DNA from: Lachnospiraceae bacterium
Lineage (GTDB): Bacteria; Bacillota; Clostridia; Lachnospirales; Lachnospiraceae
Direction: 5' to 3'
DNA: 45,905 nt
NCBI GenBank assembly: GCA_017622875.1
Contig: JAGAQG010000029.1
Coordinates: 1 to 45,905 of the forward strand
Below are positions 31,109 through 40,334 of the stretch, piece by piece. The number at the start of each line of letters is the position of its first letter. The first letter of the stretch is position 1. The notes under the pieces were generated by a model that was not told the DNA's origin, made no database searches, and saw only the letters and a list, made by a program, of their open reading frames with translations. The position numbers were made by a program, and so were the translations under genes.

Positions 31109-33025
31109 TTATTTCGAAAATTTTAAAATCATTGTTGAAATTTCCGGAATCTCAATACAGGACTCACCTATTTCTTCTTCAATATCAGCTCTCATACTGT
31201 TTACACAAATTTTCCAATCACCGTTTATGATCCCGTATTTTCCCATATCAAACTGATACCTGTTCTCAGATGCATTAAAAATGATTATCAATTCATCTTT
31301 GATTTTAAATAATACTACGTTGTCTGAAAGCTTTTGATATGTGACATTTTCTATTACTTCTTTTGCCGTTGAAAAATGTAATACCCGATTATCCTTACGG
31401 AATTTGATCAGTCCTTTATAGTATTCCATAACCTCAGCATACTTTTTATCATCTAACTGTCCCCAGCGAATTTTATTCACTGAGTCTGATGAATTGTAAC
31501 TGTTCTCAACAATCCTTCCATTCTCCTCTTTAATTCTTAAAAGTTCCTCACCGGCATGAATGAATGGAATGCCAAAAGATGTCATATAAATTGCCGCTGC
31601 CAGCTTATTCATTCTGACCAGTTTTTCGAAAGAAGCCTCCGGTCTGGTAATCCGCAATTTATCCATTAATGTGTAATTGTCATGACATGATACATAATTA
31701 ACCGTCTGCGCCGGTTTCGGACACCACGAAGTCTTTGCCATAAAACATTTTGCAACCAATTCTTCACAATCAGTCTTTCCGGATACAAATCCTTCTCCTT
31801 CACCGTTTCTTCCCGCCAGCAGATCACGGATATCATCACTGAAATATGCAAAATCAGGAGTTTTAGCTGCATGAACCTGAGTTGCAGGAAAATATCCATC
31901 TTGCATCGCCGTTGGCAGGCTCCATCCTTCACCATAAAATATCACGTTTGGATGCTTCTTATGAACTGTATTTACGATCTCATTAACAGTTTCCGTATCA
32001 AGCAGACCCACCAGGTCAAACCTAAATCCATCCATATGATACTCATCTGCCCAATAGTTTACAGAATCAACAATGTATTTTCGTACCATCGGTCTTTCAG
32101 ATGCGGTATCATTTCCACAATAGGATCCGTTAGAACAGCTTCCATCTTCATTCTGACGCGAAAAATATCCCGGTACTATTTTATTAAAGCAAAATGTATC
32201 TGCATCATATACATGATTATAAACCACATCCATAACCACTCGAATTCCCCGGTCATGCAATGCTTTGATCATTTGCTTCATCTCTTTTACTCTTACTTCT
32301 CCATGAAAAGGATCTGTCGAATAGGAACCCTCCGGTACATTGTAATTTACCGGATCATATCCCCAGTTAAACTGTGGTTCCTCCAGCTTTTCCTCATCCA
32401 CACTCCCATAATCATACATTGGGAGAAGATGCAGATGAGTGATTCCCAAAGACGTCAGATAGTCCAGACAGGTCGGTGTTCCATTAGGCGTCTTTGTCCC
32501 TTCTTCCGTAAAAGCCAAATATTTTCCTCTGTTCTTTTCTGATACACCTGAACTTTCGTCAATCGAAAAATCTCTGATATGAAGTTCATAGAGCACTGCA
32601 TCCGTATATTTCAGAGGTTCCTCTAAGGGAATATCCCTCTCCCAGTCCGTTGGATTGGTCGAAGCCAGGTTAAGGACCATCGCACGTTTTCCATTAACTC
32701 CGGTTGTTCTTGCATATGGATCACATACTTCAGCTGCTTCATCATCATTTTCCACGAAATAGGTATAATAAATTCCATTCAGGTCGCCTTCCACTTTCAG
32801 CGTCCATACACCCTGATCTCCTTTTTTCATCCCGTCTTTTCGCAGCAAATCTTCCACACCAAAAGTACCGTTTCGATATAGAGCCAGCTCAACTGTTTTT
32901 GCCAGTGGCGCCCAAATCTTAAACGTCGTACTCTCCTTCGACCAGACAGCACCCAGATCATTTCCCATATAGGTATATTTTTTCACAAAATGCTCATCAG
33001 AATAAACATCATTATGAATGATCAT
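31109..33025 (-). CDS. pulA: Type I pullulanase (GH13)
   Basis: 638 residues, no signal peptide, so cytoplasmic. An N-terminal CBM48-type strand domain (about 20-125) precedes the GH13 barrel. The type I pullulanase signature FNWGYDP is at 219-225. Catalytic residues by motif: nucleophile Asp337 in DGFRFDLVG, acid/base Glu366 in FYGEGW, and Asp449 in SCHDNYT. It would cut alpha-1,6 bonds of imported branched maltodextrins or glycogen. It is last in the starch operon, 15 bases after the second GH13 gene, before a shared terminator. Confidence 0.96.
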   Translation of the reverse strand: MIIHNDVYSDEHFVKKYTYMGNDLGAVWSKESTTFKIWAPLAKTVELALYRNGTFGVEDLLRKDGMKKGDQGVWTLKVEGDLNGIYYTYFVENDDEAAEVCDPYARTTGVNGKRAMVLNLASTNPTDWERDIPLEEPLKYTDAVLYELHIRDFSIDESSGVSEKNRGKYLAFTEEGTKTPNGTPTCLDYLTSLGITHLHLLPMYDYGSVDEEKLEEPQFNWGYDPVNYNVPEGSYSTDPFHGEVRVKEMKQMIKALHDRGIRVVMDVVYNHVYDADTFCFNKIVPGYFSRQNEDGSCSNGSYCGNDTASERPMVRKYIVDSVNYWADEYHMDGFRFDLVGLLDTETVNEIVNTVHKKHPNVIFYGEGWSLPTAMQDGYFPATQVHAAKTPDFAYFSDDIRDLLAGRNGEGEGFVSGKTDCEELVAKCFMAKTSWCPKPAQTVNYVSCHDNYTLMDKLRITRPEASFEKLVRMNKLAAAIYMTSFGIPFIHAGEELLRIKEENGRIVENSYNSSDSVNKIRWGQLDDKKYAEVMEYYKGLIKFRKDNRVLHFSTAKEVIENVTYQKLSDNVVLFKIKDELIIIFNASENRYQFDMGKYGIINGDWKICVNSMRADIEEEIGESCIEIPEISTMILKFSK

Positions 33026-33040
33026 TTTTCCATATTCCTT

Positions 33041-34612
33041 TCACCATTCAACAGGCTTTAAAACTGCAAAACTCTGCGCACTCATGATCAATGTCCGATT
33101 GTAAATGACCGGTTCTCCAATAGCATAAACAATCTCATATTTTGTATCCAGACCTAATTCCATAAGCTGCCGTCCAGGATTTACCGCTACTAACAGTTCA
33201 CCCCGCTTATAGGCAAATAATCTTGAACCATATTCTGCAGAATATACGGAAAATGGACTGTAATTTCCCAAATCTTTATAGGCGCCTCTTAATTGAATGA
33301 GCCCCTTTACATGATTTAAAAATGAATTCGGATCAGCTTCCTGTTCTTCTACCGTCGGTGCATCATCTGCAGGATCTACAGGTAAATATAACTGTTCCGC
33401 TGCTGCTGCTGAAAATCCAAGATTATCACTATGGTTCCACTGCATCGGGGTTCTGGAACCTGTGCGCTGATATCCGCCTTCTTTTGTCGGTATCCAGCGA
33501 TAGCGCATGCCGATCTCATCTCCATAATAAATGAAAGGTGCTCCAGGCATAGTCAGCAGGAATGCAAATGCAAGACGGCGTTCTGCTTCGTCAAGCATTG
33601 GAGCCACTCTTACTGTATCATGATTACCGGTAATCAGACACCACAGCCCTTTATCTTTTGAGCCTTCATACTGATGCAGATAATCCCTTAAAAATCCATG
33701 AATATCACGTTCTGAATCTACACTGAAATAGCTGTTATTTTTTTCAAATGGCTTTCCAAACTTCGGAATATCATAATCACGCAGTAAAACAGAATATCCA
33801 TTGCCTCTCCAATCCAGATAAAAATCCATATCAAATCCGGCACTTAATGACTGCATTGGTTTGTTCCACTCGGAAACAAGCGCTGCATTTGGATATTCTT
33901 CATGGATCGTACCTGCAATATCTTTCCATACTTCCATCGTAGCCAGCTTATCTTCTCCATCATTCTTAACAAGGGAGTCTGCCATATCCACGCGGAATCC
34001 ATCGCAGCCTTTATCCAGCCAGAAACGCATAATATCCTTCATTGCTTCTCTGGTAGCCAATGCATCCGGCGCATCAATCGGCATCTGCCATGCAGGTTCG
34101 TGAATCTCGCGATATCCGTAATTTAATGCAGGCTGACTTTTGAAGAAATTAATAATATAAGTTCCGCCTCTCGGAGCCTCTCCGCCAATAAACGGCATTC
34201 CGTCTCCACGGGAAAATGCAGTATCTGTCCAAATGTATCGACCTGAATACTCGTTTTCTTCTTCTTTTGCACTTTCACGGAACCACTCATGTTCTTCGCT
34301 TGTATGTCCCGGCACAAGATCCAGTAAAACATATATTCCTTTTTCATGAGCTACTTTAAAAAGTTCTTCCAGATCTTCGTTTGTGCCATAGCGCTCTGCA
34401 ACTTTTTTATAATCACGCACATCATATCCTGCATCTCTGAATGGAGAATCAAAACAAGGATTCAGCCATAAAGCATTGCATCCCAGACTTTTTACATAAT
34501 CCAGCTTTTCAATAATCCCCTGAATATCTCCAATTCCATCACCGTTGCTATCATAAAAGGTCTGTGGATAAATTTCATAAAACACAGCATTTTTTAACCA
34601 GCTTGCTGCCAT
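33041..34612 (-). CDS. Cytoplasmic GH13 alpha-glucosidase/alpha-amylase
   Basis: 523 residues, no signal peptide. Conserved GH13 sites are present: DSNGDGIGD (21-29), nucleophile Asp209 in DGFRVDMAD, acid Glu248 in VSEWNKP, and Asp332 in GNHDT. Region I reads DLVPGHTS instead of the usual DLVVNHTS, and region V reads QPALN, so it belongs to an atypical subgroup. The family includes enzymes hydrolysing alpha-1,4- or alpha-1,6-glucosides, transglycosylating, or isomerising; the neighbourhood favours maltodextrin breakdown. GGAGG lies eight bases before the ATG. Confidence 0.9.
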   Translation of the reverse strand: MAASWLKNAVFYEIYPQTFYDSNGDGIGDIQGIIEKLDYVKSLGCNALWLNPCFDSPFRDAGYDVRDYKKVAERYGTNEDLEELFKVAHEKGIYVLLDLVPGHTSEEHEWFRESAKEEENEYSGRYIWTDTAFSRGDGMPFIGGEAPRGGTYIINFFKSQPALNYGYREIHEPAWQMPIDAPDALATREAMKDIMRFWLDKGCDGFRVDMADSLVKNDGEDKLATMEVWKDIAGTIHEEYPNAALVSEWNKPMQSLSAGFDMDFYLDWRGNGYSVLLRDYDIPKFGKPFEKNNSYFSVDSERDIHGFLRDYLHQYEGSKDKGLWCLITGNHDTVRVAPMLDEAERRLAFAFLLTMPGAPFIYYGDEIGMRYRWIPTKEGGYQRTGSRTPMQWNHSDNLGFSAAAAEQLYLPVDPADDAPTVEEQEADPNSFLNHVKGLIQLRGAYKDLGNYSPFSVYSAEYGSRLFAYKRGELLVAVNPGRQLMELGLDTKYEIVYAIGEPVIYNRTLIMSAQSFAVLKPVEW

Positions 34613-34639
34613 AATTTTTTCCTCCGCGCTTATTTATTT

Positions 34640-36334
34640 TTAATATTTCATCTCATTTACTTCTGATAAAACTGCCTCGCCGCCGGCAGCTTTCCATTCC
34701 TCAACAAATTCATCAAAATAATCAATGTCTCTGATACCGGAAATCATTTCAAGGTAAGCCGTTTTTTCCAGCTCTTCCAGTTGATACCACACCTCTGACA
34801 TTGTCTCAGTTTCTTCAAAGAACGCTGCACTGATTACCTCCAGCTTTTCCTCATCTATTAAAGCACATGCTTTAATACGCGATGCATACGCTGCCCATTC
34901 TTCTGCATCTGCTTCTTCCGGCGCATCCAGATATCCCTTACACTTTTCATAGTAGGAATGCTCCAGAAGCTGAAGTTCTTCCGCTTCTTTTTCACCATTC
35001 AGTACACTGTTAATTTCTACGTAGCATTTATATAAGGCATCGCTATAATCAATATTGATCGCGATCGGTCTTGCGGTTGAATCAACATTTTTCTGGAAAT
35101 ACACTTCCAATTCTTTGTTTTCTTCTCCCGCAAAACGCATTTTGTCAAACATCACGCTGGCCATCTTAAATACAATTTCCGGATGTTCAAAATCTTTTCT
35201 GACAACTACGTATTTATAGCTTGGTTTCTGGTCAAAATACAGGGTCTTTCCATCTTCTCTTGTATAGATTAGATATGGTTCCCAAACTGCATCCGGATCA
35301 TTAGTCTTTGCTTCCATCAGCGGATTATTTGGTGCCCACCATGGACCAAAGAAAGAACCGCATTTTCCATCAATGATCAGCTCTGCAATATTACTCATAT
35401 CGCGCAGCATAAAATTCTTATCTAAAACTCCGTCCTGATAAAGCTGCTGCAGATAACTGATCGCTTCCTTTGCCTCCGGCTGAACAGAACCATAAACAAT
35501 CTGTCCGGTCTCATCACGAAACCACTGCTTTGGATATGCACCAAAGGTTGAAAAAACAGGATCCAGCTGAAATTCATAATTATATCCGCTTTCTCCTGTA
35601 AGATCCGAATGACACACCAGACCAATGGTATTGCCTTCCCCATTCTCTCCCGGATCCTCCTCGATAAATGCACGTATAATTGTTTCAACATCCTCAAGCG
35701 TCTCCGGCTCCTCCAATCCCAGTTTATCAAGCCAGTCTTTTCTAATCCAGAACAGATTCGGTCCATCTACAAAATTTGGCTCCGGAAGTGCCATAAGCCG
35801 GTCATCCACAATCGCTGTATCCAGTGCAGACACATTGTAGCTTTCATACATCGCTTTGATTCCATCACTTGCACAGGTTTCGTAACATTCTGTGAGATCT
35901 GCGATCAATCCCTTTTCGGTCAGACGTATAAGTGTTTCCTTATCTTCTACGATCATGATATCCGGCAATTCCTCTGATGCAATCGCCATTTCAACACTGG
36001 TCACATACTGCTCTCCATTTTCTTCAAAAACATCCTCATTCTGGATATTTAATGTTGCACGAAGAGCACGGGTATATACATTATTCTCATAAGTATCTCC
36101 TGCAGGCATATTGGAATTATTGGCTCCGTCCAGCTTTCCCAGAGTGTATGTTACCAGCTCCGGATATTTTCCATAAGGAGTTTCTGCCGCCTCTTTCCAG
36201 GCTGCAAGAGTCTCTTCAGACATCTCCTCCTGCATTTCGGTATTCTCACCGGACATCGTTTCTTCAGATTGCTGACTTCCGCATCCACTTAAAATGCTAA
36301 GCAGCATCAACATCCAAACCAATCTTTTTTTCAT
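34640..36334 (-). CDS. Extracellular solute-binding lipoprotein (long, LplA-like)
   Basis: About 564 residues. The signal peptide ends at lipobox LSGC (lipidated Cys18), then an acidic linker leads to a long family 1 binding-protein fold: TAIVDDRLMALPEP, LFWIRKDWLDKLGLEEPETL (20 residues) and GSFFGPWWAPNNPL. It is longer than MalE-type proteins and resembles LplA/YtcQ lipoproteins, which usually go with their own permease pair; none is next to it. The ATG at 36334 has GGGAG eight bases upstream; the ATG at 36349 contains that site. It lies between two glycoside hydrolase genes, so an oligosaccharide role is likely. Confidence 0.88.
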   Translation of the reverse strand: MKKRLVWMLMLLSILSGCGSQQSEETMSGENTEMQEEMSEETLAAWKEAAETPYGKYPELVTYTLGKLDGANNSNMPAGDTYENNVYTRALRATLNIQNEDVFEENGEQYVTSVEMAIASEELPDIMIVEDKETLIRLTEKGLIADLTECYETCASDGIKAMYESYNVSALDTAIVDDRLMALPEPNFVDGPNLFWIRKDWLDKLGLEEPETLEDVETIIRAFIEEDPGENGEGNTIGLVCHSDLTGESGYNYEFQLDPVFSTFGAYPKQWFRDETGQIVYGSVQPEAKEAISYLQQLYQDGVLDKNFMLRDMSNIAELIIDGKCGSFFGPWWAPNNPLMEAKTNDPDAVWEPYLIYTREDGKTLYFDQKPSYKYVVVRKDFEHPEIVFKMASVMFDKMRFAGEENKELEVYFQKNVDSTARPIAINIDYSDALYKCYVEINSVLNGEKEAEELQLLEHSYYEKCKGYLDAPEEADAEEWAAYASRIKACALIDEEKLEVISAAFFEETETMSEVWYQLEELEKTAYLEMISGIRDIDYFDEFVEEWKAAGGEAVLSEVNEMKY

Positions 36335-36350
36335 CAATTTTGCTCCCATT

Positions 36351-37925
36351 TTATTTCATAATCACAATACTTCCAAAAGGCATTTGCAGAGTATCTGCGC
36401 TTTCCTTAACAGCTTCTTCACCTGCTGTCAGGCTGGCTTTTACCTCATAAGAAGAAAGGCCTGCTTCTGCCAGACTGATCGTCGCACCCTCTTCTGCATT
36501 GCAATACACGATAACACAGCTTTCATCCTCCCATTGACGCAGCGTTGCCACAGTCCCGGCCGGATAGCTTCCTTCTATCAGGGAAACTTCACCTCTGGCA
36601 ATTTCCGGATAAGTATTTCTTATCTTCAGCGCATTTTTATAGTAATTATAAATAGATGTCTCATCTTTCATCTGCTCGTCCAATGCAGGAAAAGTCTGTT
36701 CGACATCCTCTGCTTCCGCTGCCGGTACTGTCATCCCCTCTGTTTCGGTTGCAGACCAATACATTGGAAGACGCTTATTTTCGTCCAGATCTCCCTTACT
36801 CTTCATACCGATTTCCTCACCATAATATACAAATGGTGAGCCCGGCATCGTAAGCAAAAGTCCTGCCGAAAACTTCATAGCCACTTCGTTGCTTACACTC
36901 TGTGCTGATATTCTTGTTGTGTCATGATTACTGATAAACGGGGCATCAATATACAACGAATTCTTTTCCAGATTCTGAGTTCTCTGATTGATCATCCAAT
37001 TTACGTAATCTGCCACGTCAACTCTGGTCCTGGCAGTTTTCATAATCGCACCTTCCTGTGTCGCAGCCGGAAAATTAAATAAGCTGTCAATACCGCTTGC
37101 ATAATACTCCGTAATTGCAGCCTGTCCTTCCCACACCTCTGCAACAAGATATGCATCATCCTTTACAGATTTCACATAATCTGTAAACCATTTTAAAACT
37201 TCCGTATTTTTTGCGGCCTGTCCGGAAAAATATTCTTTTGCAGCATCCAGACGGAATCCATCTGTTCCCATATCAAGCCAGAATTTTGCAATCTTCTCAA
37301 ATTCTTCCCGTACTTCTGCATTATCCAGATTCAAATCCGGCATTCCAGACCAGAATACACCTTCGTAATAATAGTTGGAATTTCCTGCTTTGTACCAGTT
37401 CACTCCCTGCTCGCCTTCTTTTACGAAGTAATAATATCCAACATATGGGCAGACTGTCAAATCAGGTTCTTCCTCTTCTCCCAAACCTTCAAGATATGCA
37501 ACCGCCTCTGTAAACCATGGATGTTCACTTGAAGTGTGATTAAACACCATATCTACAAGCAGGCTGATTCCTCTTTCGTGACATGCCTCGACCAGCGCCT
37601 GATAATCCTCTAACGTTCCAAAAGAGGGATCAATATGATAGTAATCTGTCACATCATATTTATGATAAGTCGGAGACGGCATGATCGGTGTCATCCAGAT
37701 GCCATTAAATCCCATGTCTGCAATATAGTCGAGTTTTTGAATGATTCCCTGCAGATCGCCGCTTCCATCCCCATCACTGTCATAATAAGAACCCGGGAAA
37801 ATTTCATAATAATTGCGGTATGCATCATCAATCAATTCAATTTTTTCTTCCCTTTGTCCGCAGCCGGCACACAGTGTACACAGCATTGCAAATATCAGTA
37901 AAATTGAAAGAATTTTTCTTTTCAT
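36351..37925 (-). CDS. Surface-anchored alpha-amylase family (GH13) lipoprotein
   Basis: About 524 residues. A signal peptide from ATG 37925 ends at a lipobox with Cys22 (LCAGC), so the enzyme should sit on the outside of the membrane. The GH13 barrel carries DSDGDGSGD (49-57), DMVFNHTS (region I), Asp227 in DGFRLDAAK, Glu263 in VAEVWEG, and Asp335 in SNHDTTR, the complete catalytic set. A C-terminal beta domain follows. It would degrade starch or maltodextrins outside. The frame is open to 38069, but GGAG seven bases before 37925 and the signal peptide decide the start. A strong terminator-like hairpin lies just upstream. Confidence 0.93.
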   Translation of the reverse strand: MKRKILSILLIFAMLCTLCAGCGQREEKIELIDDAYRNYYEIFPGSYYDSDGDGSGDLQGIIQKLDYIADMGFNGIWMTPIMPSPTYHKYDVTDYYHIDPSFGTLEDYQALVEACHERGISLLVDMVFNHTSSEHPWFTEAVAYLEGLGEEEEPDLTVCPYVGYYYFVKEGEQGVNWYKAGNSNYYYEGVFWSGMPDLNLDNAEVREEFEKIAKFWLDMGTDGFRLDAAKEYFSGQAAKNTEVLKWFTDYVKSVKDDAYLVAEVWEGQAAITEYYASGIDSLFNFPAATQEGAIMKTARTRVDVADYVNWMINQRTQNLEKNSLYIDAPFISNHDTTRISAQSVSNEVAMKFSAGLLLTMPGSPFVYYGEEIGMKSKGDLDENKRLPMYWSATETEGMTVPAAEAEDVEQTFPALDEQMKDETSIYNYYKNALKIRNTYPEIARGEVSLIEGSYPAGTVATLRQWEDESCVIVYCNAEEGATISLAEAGLSSYEVKASLTAGEEAVKESADTLQMPFGSIVIMK

Positions 37926-37936
37926 AAATTTTCTCC

Positions 37937-37974
37937 AAAAAAAGCGGAAGGAATCCTGAAAGGGTTCCTTCCGC
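37937..37974 (-). terminator. Intra-operon terminator between malG and amylase genes
   Basis: GCGGAAGGAATCC (37944-37956) pairs with the segment 37961-37974 (12-13 bp with one mismatch), followed by a run of seven Ts on the minus strand. It probably ends most transcripts after malG and lowers amylase expression, or the downstream genes have a promoter I did not find. Confidence 0.8.
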
Positions 37975-37984
37975 ATAAACTCAC

Positions 37985-38854
37985 TTAACCTTTTACTGCG
38001 CCTGATAAACCATCCGCATAGAATCTCTGTAAATAGATAAACAGAATTGCAATTGGAATAGATACACATACGGCACCGGCAGCGAAAGGAGCGTACCAGT
38101 TCATGATATTTTCTTTGTTAAGCATCGTGTAAAGGCCGATCGCAACTGTATAATAACGCGGATCTGCTCCTGCGATTACCTTTGCAAAGATGAAATCGAG
38201 CCATGGAGCCATAAACGCCTTTAAAATCGTATAAACAACAATCGGTTTTGACAGTGGCATGATAATTTTCGAAAATACGTCCCACTTTGTTGCACCGTCA
38301 ATAATTGCAGCCTCATCGAGCGCTCGCGGAATTGTATCAAAAAAGCCTTTTGCCACATAAAATTCCAGACCCGCGCTGCCTGAATAAACCAGGATCAATG
38401 CCAGATAAATAAATGGACCTTCCGTAAGACTAAAGCCTTTTAAGATATAGTAAATCGCGATCATTGACATAAATCCCGGGAACATACCAAGAATCATCGC
38501 AATATTCATATATGGCTTACGAATTTTAAAACGAAGTCTTGATAACACATAAGAAATTGCCAGGACAAAAAATGTCGTGATGATACATGAACATATTGAA
38601 ATAAAAAGTGTGTTCATAAACCATCTAGGGAAATTAAAAATTGCTGTATCTGTAAACAGCTTCACATAGTTATCCAGCGTCAGCTGACTTGGCAAGAATG
38701 ACGTGATATACTGTCCTTTTTGTACTCTAAACGAAAGCAATACAACCCAGAAAATCGGAAAAATCCAAATCAAAGAAAGAACAACTAAAAAAAGATGTAC
38801 AAGAATATTGGTCACTTTTCTCTGCGTTGTTGCTGAGCGATATTTCTTTTCCAT
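37985..38854 (-). CDS. malG: MalG-type maltodextrin ABC permease
   Basis: 289 residues with six membrane segments. The EAA loop appears as DEAAIIDGATKWDVFSKIIMPL (in part: EAAIIDGATKWDVFSKI), typical of MalG. It pairs with MalF, encoded immediately upstream, with a one-base TAATG overlap. Start ATG 38854. Confidence 0.95.
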   Translation of the reverse strand: MEKKYRSATTQRKVTNILVHLFLVVLSLIWIFPIFWVVLLSFRVQKGQYITSFLPSQLTLDNYVKLFTDTAIFNFPRWFMNTLFISICSCIITTFFVLAISYVLSRLRFKIRKPYMNIAMILGMFPGFMSMIAIYYILKGFSLTEGPFIYLALILVYSGSAGLEFYVAKGFFDTIPRALDEAAIIDGATKWDVFSKIIMPLSKPIVVYTILKAFMAPWLDFIFAKVIAGADPRYYTVAIGLYTMLNKENIMNWYAPFAAGAVCVSIPIAILFIYLQRFYADGLSGAVKG

Positions 38855-40239
38855 TATGAAAATCCCTCCTCTTCTTTATAGGAAGCACTGTTGCGATAGG
38901 TAAGTAATGACATAGCAGCCATTAAAATGAATGTCAGGATACCAATTACCGCACCCAGGTTGTAATCCTTGTTATCAATTGTCAGCTTGTACAACCAGGT
39001 AACAAGCAGATCTGTCTTTCCTGCAGTTCCTCTGTAGTAAGCGTCTGTTGCAGGCGCACCGTTGGTCAGCAGGAAAATAACATTAAAGTTATTTATGTTC
39101 TGCATAAAGCTTACAATGAGCTGTGGTGTCATTACGAACATCATATACGGCATTGTAATCTTGAAAAATGTGGTAACAGGACCCGCACCATCCAGTTTCG
39201 CAGCTTCGTAAAGCTCTGCCGGAATATTTTTCAGAATACCTGTTACTGAGATCAGAGTGTATGGAATACCAACCCATAAGTTAATTATGATTACTGTCAC
39301 ACGTGCCCATGTAACATTGGTCAGGAATGGAAGCGGTCCGGCTCCAAAAAGTTCCTTTATCATCAGGTTAAATGCACCATGCTCCTGAATCATTGTATTT
39401 ACAACCAATAAAGATACAAACTGTGGAACGGCGATGGTCAGCATAAAGATAAAACGCCAAAAGCCTTTGATCTTTGTATCTTTACGGTTAATAATCAGCG
39501 CTAAGATAATACCTAAAATATAATTCAGGAAGGTCGCAAAAATAGCCCAGACAATTGTCCAGCCTAACACCGGCCAGAAAGTACGTCCCAAATCACTTCC
39601 GGTATTTAATACACGTGTAAAGTTTTCAAATCCTACCCAGTCAAATAAATTTCCAGGTGGAAGATGATTTCTGTCATAGTTTGTAAATGCCATTAATATC
39701 ATAAAGAACAATGGCATTACGTTAAAGAGCAGTAAGCCGCCAAAAGGAAATGCCAGGAATACCTGATACATTCTTCTGTCATTAAACTCATTTATCGTCT
39801 GCTTAAATGTCAGTGGTTTTTTTCCTGCTTTTACTGCTTTTTCTGCAATATAAGAAGAACGTGTAGCTGCTCTCGAAACCAAAAAGAAACCAATAGCCAC
39901 AAAGATCGTTACTACACCGTACAACAGGCAAAGCTGGGAGTTGTCTCCCGGAAGATATTCATATACCTGTTTTGCTTCGTTAAATACTTCTGTCTGTGCC
40001 TCTGTACCCAAAGTAATAAAATCTGCCAGTGCACCGAAACCAAAAGAAATAAAATACCAAATAAAACTTGCTTCAAGACCTAAAAATAATAATCCCTGAA
40101 CAATCTGCTTTCTGACCAGGTTTCCCAAACCCCAAATAAGGAAAGAAAGCTTTGTAAAAATATCGCCTTCCCGAAGTGCTTCTGTTACAGGAATTACTTC
40201 CGGAAATTCGGTAACTCTTTTTTTTGCAAATTTAGCCAT
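38854..40239 (-). CDS. malF: MalF-type maltodextrin ABC permease
   Basis: About 461 residues. The first 170 hold two extra membrane segments (about 52-75 and 107-122) with a loop, then six segments including the EAA block ELYEAAKLDGAGPVTTFFKI. This long N-terminus is usual in Firmicutes MalF. GGGGA lies eight bases before the ATG at 40239; the GTG at 40242 directly precedes it. No ATP-binding subunit gene is in the operon, so a shared ATPase of the MsmX/MalK kind must supply energy. Confidence 0.94.
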   Translation of the reverse strand: MAKFAKKRVTEFPEVIPVTEALREGDIFTKLSFLIWGLGNLVRKQIVQGLLFLGLEASFIWYFISFGFGALADFITLGTEAQTEVFNEAKQVYEYLPGDNSQLCLLYGVVTIFVAIGFFLVSRAATRSSYIAEKAVKAGKKPLTFKQTINEFNDRRMYQVFLAFPFGGLLLFNVMPLFFMILMAFTNYDRNHLPPGNLFDWVGFENFTRVLNTGSDLGRTFWPVLGWTIVWAIFATFLNYILGIILALIINRKDTKIKGFWRFIFMLTIAVPQFVSLLVVNTMIQEHGAFNLMIKELFGAGPLPFLTNVTWARVTVIIINLWVGIPYTLISVTGILKNIPAELYEAAKLDGAGPVTTFFKITMPYMMFVMTPQLIVSFMQNINNFNVIFLLTNGAPATDAYYRGTAGKTDLLVTWLYKLTIDNKDYNLGAVIGILTFILMAAMSLLTYRNSASYKEEEGFS

Positions 40240-40266
40240 CACAATAATCCCCTTTTATAATACTTC

Positions 40267-40300
40267 AAAAAAGGGCTTCATTAGAACCCTAATGAAGCCC
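40267..40300 (-). terminator. Intra-operon terminator between malE and malF
   Basis: GGGCTTCATTAG (40273-40284) pairs perfectly with CTAATGAAGCCC (40289-40300) around AACC, with six Ts on the minus strand (40272-40267). It probably makes the binding protein more abundant than the permeases. Confidence 0.85.
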
Positions 40301-40334
40301 CTTTTAAGTTACGTTAGTGATTATAATTCAGTTA

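Noticed and set aside
31871-32542. 223-residue plus-strand frame opposite the pullulanase gene
   Set aside because: Antisense of conserved GH13 coding sequence, Ile/His/Cys-rich composition, no family resemblance.
37926-38069. N-terminal extension of the amylase lipoprotein
   Set aside because: It would cross a strong terminator and the end of malG; the signal peptide starts at 37925.
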